From the NCBI GenBank assembly GCA_025965875.1, contig JAOPWD010000125.1, positions 1 through 33,757 of the forward strand: DNA of 33,757 bases, given 5' to 3'. Positions 22,657 through 30,231 of this stretch are shown here, one piece after another; positions within the stretch are counted from its first letter, which is position 1; every line of letters starts with the position of its first letter. Source of the stretch: Pseudonocardiales bacterium (GTDB lineage Bacteria; Actinomycetota; Actinomycetes; Mycobacteriales; Jatrophihabitantaceae). A program made the position numbers and the translations under genes. The notes below the pieces were generated by a model. The model did not search any database and was not told the origin of the DNA. It saw nothing but the letters and a program-made list of their open reading frames with translations.

Positions 22657-23691
22657 TCAGTCGTTCTTGAGCGCGATCTCAGTGTTGGCGGGGGTGTCGG
22701 GCTGCTCGGCGCCCGGGGCACCCGCTGCGCCCTTGGGATAGGGCCAGGGGTTGGCTTCGCACATCTTGTGCGTCGCCGCCGACCGCAGCCCGAGCGTCTG
22801 CTGCATCATCACCGGCGCGAGGCCGCCCGGGAGGCACTGATGCGCGTGCTGGTGGCCGAGGGCGTGGCCGTCCTCGTGGTTGATGAGGTAGACACGATAG
22901 GCGTTGAGGTCGCCCACGTAGGCCGCGTCGCCGCGCACCCAGCGGGCGACGTTGATCACCACGCGGTTCACGTTGGACCCGGCCGTGCCGCTCGGCACGA
23001 AGCAGGACGTCTCGATCGGGATGTCGTACCCGCACAGGCTGCGGACCGTCATGGACGACACCAGCGTCACGTGGAAATCGGGCGAGCCGGTGTCGACCCG
23101 CTGCAACGCCACGCCGCCGTGGCCGGCCCAACTGCGCGGGTCGGAGAGCACGGTCTGCACCTGGCTGGAGAACTTGCTGACGTCGACGCCGGTTATGCCG
23201 TTCTCGATCTCGACGCTGTATTTGTGCAGGGTGCCGCTACCCACGACCGGGCCGCTGCCGACGAGCAGGCGGAACGTCCCGGCACCGGTCTTGGTGTAAT
23301 CGCCACCGGCGGGCAGCGCGGCAGCGGAGAGCACCGTGTTCCGCGCGCCGGAGCCGGGCTGGTCGGACTTGAGCGGGATATCACCCGAGGCGGTCGGCGG
23401 CCCTGGCCGACTGGCGACGCCGGGCACCGCGCTCTGGCCTGTCTGTTGTTTCTTCGGCTCGCCGGTCGTCATGAGGGCCAGCACGGTGATCACGATCAGC
23501 ACCGGTAACGCGTACGCGCGCCAGCCGTAGCGCCGGGCGAAATCGCGCAGCGACTGCAGCACCGTCGGGTCGTCGGGCCGGACGCCGAACGTGGGCGCAC
23601 TGCGGCGGGCGAGAGTGACGTCGTCGACGCGGTCAGGGGTGAGCGTCTGCGCAGACCTCGCCTGCGGCTCGTCCTCTTCCCATAACGCCAC
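22657..23691 (-). CDS. DUF3152 membrane-anchored zincin-like protein
   Basis: The 344-residue protein has a cytosolic N-terminus of about 58 residues, one transmembrane segment (about 59-75, AYALPVLIVITVLAL), a disordered Gly/Pro/Ser linker and an extracellular DUF3152 domain. That domain contains HEDGHALGH (His272, Glu273, His276, His280), an HExxHxxxH arrangement typical of metallopeptidases, plus paired cysteines (Cys220, Cys230, and C-terminal Cys286 and another). An extracytoplasmic zinc protease is the likely activity, though no substrate is known to me. The only suitable start is GTG 23691, without a good ribosome-binding site. The M. tuberculosis counterpart Rv3207c occupies the same place next to moeZ. 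Confidence 0.88.
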   Translation of the reverse strand: MALWEEDEPQARSAQTLTPDRVDDVTLARRSAPTFGVRPDDPTVLQSLRDFARRYGWRAYALPVLIVITVLALMTTGEPKKQQTGQSAVPGVASRPGPPTASGDIPLKSDQPGSGARNTVLSAAALPAGGDYTKTGAGTFRLLVGSGPVVGSGTLHKYSVEIENGITGVDVSKFSSQVQTVLSDPRSWAGHGGVALQRVDTGSPDFHVTLVSSMTVRSLCGYDIPIETSCFVPSGTAGSNVNRVVINVARWVRGDAAYVGDLNAYRVYLINHEDGHALGHQHAHQCLPGGLAPVMMQQTLGLRSAATHKMCEANPWPYPKGAAGAPGAEQPDTPANTEIALKND

Positions 23692-23778
23692 GAAGCCCAG
23701 ATTGCCACAACGGGCGCGTGCTGATGGTCAGCCGGGGCCCAAAACGCGGGGAGATCTTCCTGCGGGCGCGGCTGGCGG

Positions 23779-24753
23779 TCAGGCGGACCGGCGCTCCTGC
23801 GCCTTCTTCGCGGGGGTCTTTCGCGCCGCTGCCTTCTTGGCCGGCGCCTTGGCGGCGGCCTTCTTCGCCGGCGCCTTCTTGGCTGCGGCCTTCTTGGCGG
23901 GCGCCGTCTTGGCCGTGGTCTTGGTCGCCGCCGGCTTCGTCGCGGCGGCCTTCTTGGCCGGCGCGGACGTCTCGCCGCGGCCCTTCTTGGCGGCCTCGAC
24001 CGACGCGCGCAGTGCCGACATCAGGTCGACGACGGTGCCGGAGCTGGGCTGCACCTCGTCGGCCTCGACGACCTCACGCCCCTCGATCTTCGCGTCGATC
24101 ACCTCTTGCAGTGCCGCGCGGTAGTCGTCGGTGAACTCCTCAGGGTCGAAGTGGCCGGCCATGCTGGCTACCAGGGATTCCGCCATCTGGCGCTCCTGCG
24201 GGCGGATCTCCACGTCATCGTCGAGGAAGCCGAATGACGGTTCGCGCACCTCGTCGGGCCAGATCATCGTCGACATCACGATCACGCCTTCGCGCACCCG
24301 CAGCGTCGCGAGCTGCTCGCGATTGCGGATCGCGACCTTGACCAGGCCGGCCATGCCGCTGTCCTCGAGGGCTTCGCGCAGCAGCACGTACGGCTTGACC
24401 GCGTTCTTCTCCGGCTCGAGGTAATAGCTCTTCGCGAAGTAAATCGGGTCGATCTCGTCCTGGGGCACGAACTCCAGCACGTCGACGACGCGGGTGGAGG
24501 GCAGCGGCAGGTCCGCGAAGTCCTCGTCGGTGAGCACGACCGTCTCCCCGTTGGGTAGCTGGAAACCCTTCGCGATGTCGCCGTAGGCGACTTCCTGGCC
24601 GTCGGCCTCGGCGACGCGCTTGTAACGGATCCGGGAGCCGTCCTCGCGGCGCACCTGATGGAAGCTCACGTCGCGTTCCTCAGTGGCGCTGTAGAGCTTG
24701 ACGCCGATGCTCACCAACCCGAAGGACACGCTGCCTTTCCAGATCGCGCGCAT
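23779..24753 (-). CDS. ku: Ku homodimer DNA end-binding protein (NHEJ)
   Basis: The 324-residue protein opens MRAIWKGSVSFGLVSIGVKLY, the bacterial Ku signature. The ring-forming core runs to about 255 (RYKRVAEADGQEV, FVPQDEIDPIYF, KSYYLEPEK, KPYVLLREAL, MIWPDEVREP). The last 65 residues are repeated Ala/Lys/Pro (AKKAPAKKAAA type), like the basic tails of mycobacterial and streptomycete Ku that hold DNA. It threads onto double-strand ends and recruits the ligase and polymerase. ATG 24753 is chosen for GGAGG 7 bases upstream. It is divergent from the ligase-polymerase pair across 48 bases with an inverted repeat. Confidence 0.95.
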   Translation of the reverse strand: MRAIWKGSVSFGLVSIGVKLYSATEERDVSFHQVRREDGSRIRYKRVAEADGQEVAYGDIAKGFQLPNGETVVLTDEDFADLPLPSTRVVDVLEFVPQDEIDPIYFAKSYYLEPEKNAVKPYVLLREALEDSGMAGLVKVAIRNREQLATLRVREGVIVMSTMIWPDEVREPSFGFLDDDVEIRPQERQMAESLVASMAGHFDPEEFTDDYRAALQEVIDAKIEGREVVEADEVQPSSGTVVDLMSALRASVEAAKKGRGETSAPAKKAAATKPAATKTTAKTAPAKKAAAKKAPAKKAAAKAPAKKAAARKTPAKKAQERRSA

Positions 24754-24790
24754 GGGACAACCTCCGGGTGTCGACGGGCACAGCACTCGC

Positions 24791-24807
24791 TAGATACCAG
24801 AATGGTA
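24791..24807. promoter_or_regulatory. Shared ku/ligase promoter with inverted repeat
   Basis: The segment tagataccagaatggta contains TACCA-GAA-TGGTA, a perfect 5-bp inverted repeat (24795-24807), directly at the ligase start. TAGATA (24791-24796) could be the -10 of a leaderless ligase mRNA beginning near ATG 24802. The mirrored TACCAT could serve ku. One dimeric regulator bound here could block both directions. No -35 elements were convincing. Confidence 0.4.
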
Positions 24808-25740
24808 GGGGTGAACCCGATGTTGGCAACGGCTGTTACCCAACTGCCGACTGAGCCGGGCTGGGCCTTCGAGTTCAAATGGGACGGGGTGCGCGCGTTG
24901 ATCGACGTCTCCGATCAGGGCGTGATCATCCGCAGCCGGGCCGGGAACGACGTCACGGCCGCGTATCCGGAGTTGGTCGCGCTGGCCAGCGACGTCGAAG
25001 ACGCCCTGCTCGACGGCGAGATCGTTGCCTTCGACGCCGGCGCTCCGTCCTTCGAACTGCTGCAGTCCCGGATGCACGTGCGCTCGGCCGTCGAGGCGCG
25101 ACGGCTGGCAGTGGACGCCCCGGTGACGTTCGTGGCCTTCGAACTGCTGCGGCGCTACGGCATTGATCTTTCCAGCCGGCCGTATGCCGAACGACGCGCG
25201 ACGCTGGAGCGCTGGGCGGCCGAGCGTCCCGACTGGACGATCAGCCCGGTGTTCGACGACGGTGCGGCCACGGCCGCGGCCGCCCATGAGCACGGGCTGG
25301 AGGGGGTCGTGGCCAAACGGCTCGACGCGCCGTACCGCGCAGGGATCCGCAGCCCGCACTGGCGCAAGCTGCGGTTCGTGCGGGCCGGGGATTTCGTCGT
25401 CGTCGGCTGGGAGGCGGCGAGCGGCTCGGCCAAGGAGCTGAGCTCGCTGGTCCTGGGCTACTACGGTGACGACGGCGAGTTGACCTTCGCCGGCAAGGTC
25501 GGCAGTGGGCTGAGCGGGCAAGCCATCACCCGGTTGCAGGCGGCTCTCGTCGCCCGGGCCGACTGCCCGCTGCCGGATCCGCCGGCCCGGACCGCGGGAC
25601 GGACGGTGCACTGGGTGCAGCCGACCGTGGTCGTCGAGGTGGAGTTCGTCAGTTGGACGGCAGAGGGCAGGCTGCGTCATCCGGTGTTTCGCGGGGTACG
25701 TCAGGACAAGCGACCAGACGAGGCGGTAGGCGATGGCTGA
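24802..25740 (+). CDS. ATP-dependent DNA ligase, LigD ligase-domain type (NHEJ)
   Basis: The 312-residue enzyme has the nucleotidyltransferase motif I FEFKWDGVRAL, with Lys26 as the expected AMP acceptor. It also has LDGEIVAFD (motif III), EGVVAKR (motif IV) and WRKLR (motif V), then an OB-fold from GDFVVVGWE to RHPVFRGVR. This is the ligase domain of LigD or LigC as a separate protein, sealing Ku-held ends. ATG 24802 is chosen because it sits just after a -10-like TAGATA (leaderless); GTG 24811 and ATG 24820 are alternatives. The stop overlaps the polymerase start by 8 bases, so the two proteins are translationally coupled. Confidence 0.93.
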   Translation: MVGVNPMLATAVTQLPTEPGWAFEFKWDGVRALIDVSDQGVIIRSRAGNDVTAAYPELVALASDVEDALLDGEIVAFDAGAPSFELLQSRMHVRSAVEARRLAVDAPVTFVAFELLRRYGIDLSSRPYAERRATLERWAAERPDWTISPVFDDGAATAAAAHEHGLEGVVAKRLDAPYRAGIRSPHWRKLRFVRAGDFVVVGWEAASGSAKELSSLVLGYYGDDGELTFAGKVGSGLSGQAITRLQAALVARADCPLPDPPARTAGRTVHWVQPTVVVEVEFVSWTAEGRLRHPVFRGVRQDKRPDEAVGDG

Positions 25741-26659
25741 GCGGGTCACGGTGGAGGTCGACGGACGGCAGCTGACGCTGTCGAACCTGGACAAGGTGCT
25801 CTACCCCGCGACCGGATTCACCAAGGGCGAGGTGATCGACTACTACACCCGGATTGCGCCCGTGCTCCTGCCGCACCTGGCCGACCGGCCGCTGACGGTG
25901 AAGCGCTACCCCAACGGGGTCGACGGACCGTTCTTCTTCGAGAAGAACGCAGCCCGGGGAACTCCCCCGTGGGTGCGCACGGTGACACTGCCGGTGCCGG
26001 GCTCCACCAAGAACCGGGAGACGATCGACTACGTCGTGGTCGAGGAGCTCGCCACCCTGGTGTGGCTGGCCAACCTGGCCGCGCTCGAACTGCACGTGCC
26101 GCAGTGGCGGGTACCGCGCCGCAGCCGCAAGCCGCGCACCGACCTGATCGTGTTCGACCTCGACCCCGGCGCCCCGGCCGGCATCACCGAGTGCTGCCAG
26201 GTCGCGCTCGAGCTGCGGGAGCTGCTGACCGCCGACGGCCTGACGCCGGCGGCCAAGACGTCGGGTTCGAAGGGGATGCAGGTCAGCGCACCGGTGTCGG
26301 TGGACGATCCCGAGACACCGTCGCGCTACGCCAAGGCACTGGCCGAACGGCTCGAAACCCAGCATCCGGAGCTGATCGTGTCGCGGATGAGCAAATCGCT
26401 GCGGCCCGGCAAGATCTTCGTGGACTGGAGCCAGAACAACCCGGCCAAGACCACCGTGGCGCCGTACTCGCTGCGGGCCCGTGCGGAGCCGACGGTCTCC
26501 ACCCCGGTGAGCTGGGACGAGGTGGCCTCGGGCGACACGCTGCGATTCACCGCCCCGGAAGTCCTCGACCGGGTGGGTGAATACGGCGATCTGTTCGCCG
26601 TCGTCCTCGACGAAGGCGCCCGCGCCCGCATTACGCCCAGCATGGCTACTCGCGAGTAA
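25733..26659 (+). CDS. LigD-type polymerase/primase domain protein (NHEJ)
   Basis: The 308-residue protein is a stand-alone archaeo-eukaryotic primase-type polymerase of the LigD PolDom family. It begins with LSNLDKVLYPATGFTKGEVIDYY and RPLTVKRYPNGVDGPFFFEKN. The metal-binding DLDP (Asp142, Asp144) and Asp231 in FVDWSQN are present, along with MSKSLRPGKIFVDWS. At the phosphate-binding loop the motif reads SGSKGMQ (177-183), with glutamine where I expect histidine in many LigD polymerases. It should fill gaps and add ribonucleotides at breaks before ligation. It overlaps the ligase by 8 bases. A third LigD module, the 3'-phosphoesterase, is absent from this locus. Confidence 0.92.
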   Translation: MAERVTVEVDGRQLTLSNLDKVLYPATGFTKGEVIDYYTRIAPVLLPHLADRPLTVKRYPNGVDGPFFFEKNAARGTPPWVRTVTLPVPGSTKNRETIDYVVVEELATLVWLANLAALELHVPQWRVPRRSRKPRTDLIVFDLDPGAPAGITECCQVALELRELLTADGLTPAAKTSGSKGMQVSAPVSVDDPETPSRYAKALAERLETQHPELIVSRMSKSLRPGKIFVDWSQNNPAKTTVAPYSLRARAEPTVSTPVSWDEVASGDTLRFTAPEVLDRVGEYGDLFAVVLDEGARARITPSMATRE

Positions 26660-26717
26660 GCTTCGCTGGTTGACCGCCCGTCGTCGCGCCGCAGCGCCGA
26701 ATCCCGGAGAGGACGCG

Positions 26718-27368
26718 ATGTCCAGCCTTGTCGGTAGCGACTCGTCCGAGCTGGGGCGGGGCGGTCGACTGCCGCGCTCGGCCCGGCGTAAGCAATTGCT
26801 CGCCGCGGCCCAGCAGGTCTTCGTCGCCAACGGCTACCACGCCGCCGCGATGGACGACATCGCGGAACGGGCCGGGGTGTCCAAGCCGGTCCTGTACCAG
26901 CACTTCCCGGGCAAGATGGAGCTCTACCTGGCGCTGCTCGACACCCAGGCCGAGATGCTCGGCGCCGCCGTCAACCAGGCGCTCGCGGCCACCGACGACA
27001 ACCGGGCGCGCATACATGGCGTGCTGACCGCGTACTTCGAGTTCGTCGACCGCAGCGACGAGGACGGCGCGTTCCGGCTCATCTTCGAAACGGACCTGGG
27101 CAACGACCCGGCCGTCCGCGAGCGCGTCGAGGCCGTTGCGCAGAAGACCATGCAGGCCGTCGCCGACACGGTTGCGGGCGACACAGGCCTGGATCGGGCC
27201 CAGGCCGAGCTGCTCTCGACGGCGCTCACCGGCGCGGCGCAGGTCGCGGCCCGCTGGTGGCTGGCCGAGGACCGGCCGATCTCGCAGGAGGACGCCGTCC
27301 GGCTGATGGAATCACTGCTGTGGCGGGGCATCTCCAACTTCCCGCGGCAGGGCGAACCCGGGCACTGA
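26718..27368 (+). CDS. TetR-family transcriptional regulator
   Basis: The 216-residue protein has a TetR helix-turn-helix at about 20-66 (RRKQLLAAAQQVFVANGYHAAAMDDIAERAGVSKPVLYQHFPGK, given here only to mark the span, with recognition helix VSKPVLYQHF). An alpha-helical ligand and dimer domain follows with EFVDRSDEDGAFRLIFETDLGND. The start is ATG 26718 with GGAGAGGA at 26706-26713. The open frame upstream to 26577 overlaps the polymerase and is not used. It lies 58 bases after the NHEJ polymerase but belongs by synteny with DUF3107, as Rv3208-Rv3208A in M. tuberculosis. The target and ligand are unknown. Confidence 0.92.
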   Translation: MSSLVGSDSSELGRGGRLPRSARRKQLLAAAQQVFVANGYHAAAMDDIAERAGVSKPVLYQHFPGKMELYLALLDTQAEMLGAAVNQALAATDDNRARIHGVLTAYFEFVDRSDEDGAFRLIFETDLGNDPAVRERVEAVAQKTMQAVADTVAGDTGLDRAQAELLSTALTGAAQVAARWWLAEDRPISQEDAVRLMESLLWRGISNFPRQGEPGH

Positions 27369-27464
27369 GTACCGTTCGCTCTTGGCGCAGCGGCCGGGGC
27401 GGATGCGGCCGCGGACCTCGACTACCGTGGCAGGCACAGGTAGCACCGACTGCAGGAGGACCGC

Positions 27465-27692
27465 GTGGAGGTCAAGATCGGCGTGCTGCACACGCCGCGC
27501 GAGATCGTGCTCGAGAGCTCGCAGACCCCGGCGGAGGTCGAAGAGCTCGTCGCGACGGCGCTGAAGAGCGTCGATGGGCAGCTGTCACTCGTCGACGAGC
27601 GTGGCCGCAAGGTGATCGTGCCGGCCAACCTCATCGCCTACGTCGAGATCGCCCAGTCCGACGTGCGCCGGGTGGGCTTCGCCGCCGGCTGA
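27465..27692 (+). CDS. DUF3107 protein (TB9.4-like)
   Basis: The 75-residue cytosolic protein (VEVKIGVLHTPREIVLESSQ at the start, VIVPANLIAYVEI near the end, closing DVRRVGFAAG) matches the small conserved actinobacterial family represented by M. tuberculosis TB9.4 (Rv3208A), whose function is unknown. The GTG at 27465 is preceded by AGGAGGA at about 27453-27459. It follows the TetR gene by 96 bases on the same strand, the same pair as in mycobacteria. Confidence 0.92.
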   Translation: MEVKIGVLHTPREIVLESSQTPAEVEELVATALKSVDGQLSLVDERGRKVIVPANLIAYVEIAQSDVRRVGFAAG

Positions 27693-27715
27693 CGCCGTTT
27701 TGACCTGCACTCGTG

Positions 27716-27730
27716 GTGCTGGAGCAGCAC
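27716..27730 (+). terminator. Small hairpin between convergent genes
   Basis: gtgctg (27716-27721) and cagcac (27725-27730) form a 6-bp stem with a 3-base loop, between the stop of DUF3107 and the stop of the convergent ferritin-like gene. There is no T-run. It is a weak candidate for stopping transcription from either side. Confidence 0.35.
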
Positions 27731-27754
27731 TGGTGCACGTCGAACCAACACAGC

Positions 27755-28399
27755 TCAGCTGTTGAGCCCCAGCGCGACCATGCGCTCCTCGTGCCGATCG
27801 GTGATGCGGCCGATCAGTGCCGACAGCCCAGTCAGGTCACTCGTCCCACCGACGAGCAGCATCATCAGCGCGTCGCGATCGGCCAGCACGTGCTGCGTCT
27901 GGCTGATCGCCTCGCCTACGAGCCGCCTGGCCCACAGCGCCAACCGGCCGGCGACTGCGGGATGCGCCGCTACCGCGGCGCGCACCTCGCGCACGGCGAA
28001 CTCGGCCCGCCCGGCGTCGGTGAGCACGTCGTGGATCAGCGCCCGCGTGGACGGGTCGACGAACTCGGCCACCTCGCGGTAGAAATCGCCGGCCATTCCG
28101 TCGCCCACGTAGGCCTTGACGACCCCCTCGAGCCACGTCGACGGCTCGGTCAGCGAGTGGTAGGTCTCGAGAGCGGGGACGAACGGCTCCATGGCGTCGT
28201 CCGGCGAGATGTCCAACTCCCGCAGCCTGTCGGCCAGCCGCTGGTAGTGCCCCAACTCGACGGTAGCCATGACCGACATCTCGGCCCGGGCGCCCAGGGT
28301 GGGCGCCATCCGAGCGTCGTCAGCGAGCCGGTCGAACGCGCACAGCTCGCCATAGGCCAGTGCCCCGAGTAGGTCGACAAGAGCAGCATCGGCAGGCAC
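27755..28399 (-). CDS. Ferritin-like / MiaE-like diiron-fold protein
   Basis: The 214-residue, mostly helical protein starts VPADAALVDLLGALAYGELCAFDRLADDA. It has repeated Glu/His-containing helices (ELGHYQRLADRL, FYREVAEFVD, DRHEERM) typical of ferritin-like four-helix bundles that bind two metals. Actinobacterial relatives, such as M. tuberculosis Rv3210c, are annotated as ferritin-like or tRNA-hydroxylase-like; the substrate is unproven. GTG 28399 is chosen where homology begins. TACCCT lies 6 bases upstream, suggesting a leaderless mRNA. The longer frame to 28528 overlaps the leader of rhlE. It is divergent from rhlE. Confidence 0.82.
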   Translation of the reverse strand: MPADAALVDLLGALAYGELCAFDRLADDARMAPTLGARAEMSVMATVELGHYQRLADRLRELDISPDDAMEPFVPALETYHSLTEPSTWLEGVVKAYVGDGMAGDFYREVAEFVDPSTRALIHDVLTDAGRAEFAVREVRAAVAAHPAVAGRLALWARRLVGEAISQTQHVLADRDALMMLLVGGTSDLTGLSALIGRITDRHEERMVALGLNS

Positions 28400-28564
28400 C
28401 TGCGCAGGGTATCGGGCAGCGACAGGTAGACTTAACTCACAAGAGCACCACGAATCTGCGCGTTGACCGCGGTCACCCTGGCGCCTCCCTCCTAATCGGG
28501 TCGCAGGCATCTTCGTCACCAGAGCCACTTCTAGTCGGTCGACGCACCTGTCCTGAGGACGTTA
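28400..28564 (+). promoter_or_regulatory. Divergent promoter region and leader of rhlE
   Basis: This region of 165 bases separates the ferritin-like gene from rhlE. It contains TTGACC (28463-28468) without a well-spaced -10, a pyrimidine-rich cgcctccctcct near 28482, and the palindrome GTCCTGAGGAC (28550-28560) that covers the rhlE ribosome-binding site GAGGA. DEAD-box helicase genes often have regulated leaders, but no known element was recognised. Confidence 0.35.
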
Positions 28565-30202
28565 ATGACCGACAATTCAACATCTGACCTGCTGCCGGCC
28601 CTCCCGCCCGACGACGCGGCCGAGATCGCACCGCTCGCCGCCCGCGCCCCGGTGACCGAGGACAGCCCCGCGTTCAGCGAGTTCGACATCAAGCCCGAGA
28701 TCATCGAAGCTCTGGCCGAGGTCGGCATTGTCCGCACCTTCGCGATCCAGGAACTCACCCTGCCGATCGCCCTCACGGGCAACGACCTCATTGGCCAGGC
28801 CCGTACCGGCACCGGCAAGACGCTCGGTTTCGGCGTCCCGCTGCTGAACCGGCTCAACCTGCCCGGCGGCGTCGGCGCGGCCCCCCAGGCACTCGTGATC
28901 GCCCCGACCCGCGAGCTGGCGGTGCAGGTGTCCGGCGACATCGCCGCCGCGGGCAAGAAGCTCGGCGCCCGCGTGCTCACCATCTACGGCGGTCGGGCGT
29001 ACGAGCCGCAGATCGACGCGCTGCGCAAGGGCATCGACGTCGTCGTCGGTACCCCGGGCCGGCTGCTCGACCTCGTCCAGCAAGGGCACCTCGTCCTCGG
29101 CGCGGCCAGCATCCTGGTACTCGACGAGGCCGACGAGATGCTCGACCTGGGCTTCCTGCCCGACATCGAGAAGCTGATGGCGATGGTGCCCGCCAAGCGC
29201 CAGACGATGCTGTTCTCGGCGACCATGCCCGGGCCGATCGTGGCCCTGGCCCGCACCTTCCTGAACCAGCCCATCCAGATCCGCGCCGAACACGGCACCG
29301 AGACGCCGCGCACGGACCACATCGACCAGTTCGCCTACCGCGCCCACGCGATGGACAAGACCGAGGTGCTGGCCCGCATTCTGCAGGCGCGCAACCGCGG
29401 CCTGACGCTGATCTTCACGCGGACCAAGCGCACAGCGGCCAAGGTCGTCGACAATCTGCTCGAGCGAGGCTTCGCCGCCGCAGCCATGCACGGTGACCTC
29501 GGCCAGGGCGCCCGCGAGCAGGCCCTGCGCGCGTTCCGCTCCGGCAAGGTCGACGTGATGGTGGCCACTGACGTCGCCGCCCGTGGCTGGGACGTCGAAG
29601 GCATCACGCACGTCATCAACTACCAGGCCCCCGAAGACGAGATGACCTACGTGCACCGCATCGGCCGGACCGCCCGCGCGGGTGCGTCAGGCAATGCGAT
29701 CACACTCGTGGACTGGGACGACCTGCCCCGGTGGAAGCTCATCTGCGACAAGCTCGGCCTGCCGTTCCACACGCCGGTCGAGACGTACTCGACGTCGCCG
29801 CACCTGTACCTCGAACTCGACATCCCGACCGAGGCCGGTTCGAACCTGCCCCGCGCTGAGCGCACCCGCGCCGGCCTGGACGCTGAGCAGATCGAGGACC
29901 TCGGTGGGCGCCAGCCCAAGGCCGCGCCGCGGCCGGCCCGCCGCGCTTCGGGCGATAGCTCGCCTCGAGGCGAACGCGGTGCCCGCACCGACCGGCCGAC
30001 GCGCCCGACGAAGGAGCGCAACCGGAACCGCACTCGCGGCGGCGCCACCGTCGAAGCATCGGGCGCACCGCAGGGCGCCAGTACGCAAGGCGAGACCGCC
30101 GCGGCCACGGGTGAGTCCCCGGCACCGCGTCCGCGCCGACGCCGCCGTCGGCCCAGCGCCGGGTCGACCGGCGTGAGCAACGCGGCCCCCGCCGCCGAGT
30201 GA
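28565..30202 (+). CDS. rhlE: DEAD-box RNA helicase
   Basis: The 545-residue protein has the full DEAD-box set: Q motif with FAIQELTLP, ARTGTGKT (79-86), PTRELAVQ, TPGRLLDL, DEAD (187-190), FSATMP, then IFTRTKRTA, VATDVAARGWD and HRIGRTARAG in the second RecA domain. The N-terminal 40 residues are acidic. The C-terminal 120 or so are basic and low in complexity (PRPRRRRRRPSAG near the end), a probable RNA-binding tail. It should unwind or remodel RNA in ribosome assembly, mRNA decay or cold adaptation. ATG 28565 has GAGGA upstream. The beta-propeller gene starts 28 bases after its stop, as with Rv3211-Rv3212 in M. tuberculosis. Confidence 0.93.
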   Translation: MTDNSTSDLLPALPPDDAAEIAPLAARAPVTEDSPAFSEFDIKPEIIEALAEVGIVRTFAIQELTLPIALTGNDLIGQARTGTGKTLGFGVPLLNRLNLPGGVGAAPQALVIAPTRELAVQVSGDIAAAGKKLGARVLTIYGGRAYEPQIDALRKGIDVVVGTPGRLLDLVQQGHLVLGAASILVLDEADEMLDLGFLPDIEKLMAMVPAKRQTMLFSATMPGPIVALARTFLNQPIQIRAEHGTETPRTDHIDQFAYRAHAMDKTEVLARILQARNRGLTLIFTRTKRTAAKVVDNLLERGFAAAAMHGDLGQGAREQALRAFRSGKVDVMVATDVAARGWDVEGITHVINYQAPEDEMTYVHRIGRTARAGASGNAITLVDWDDLPRWKLICDKLGLPFHTPVETYSTSPHLYLELDIPTEAGSNLPRAERTRAGLDAEQIEDLGGRQPKAAPRPARRASGDSSPRGERGARTDRPTRPTKERNRNRTRGGATVEASGAPQGASTQGETAAATGESPAPRPRRRRRRPSAGSTGVSNAAPAAE

Positions 30203-30231
30203 CCGTGCGGCAATAGGCCAGGATTGGTCGT

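Noticed and set aside
23790-23970. Repetitive DNA at the end of ku as a separate repeat element
   Set aside because: It is the coding sequence of the Ala/Lys/Pro-rich C-terminal tail typical of actinobacterial Ku.
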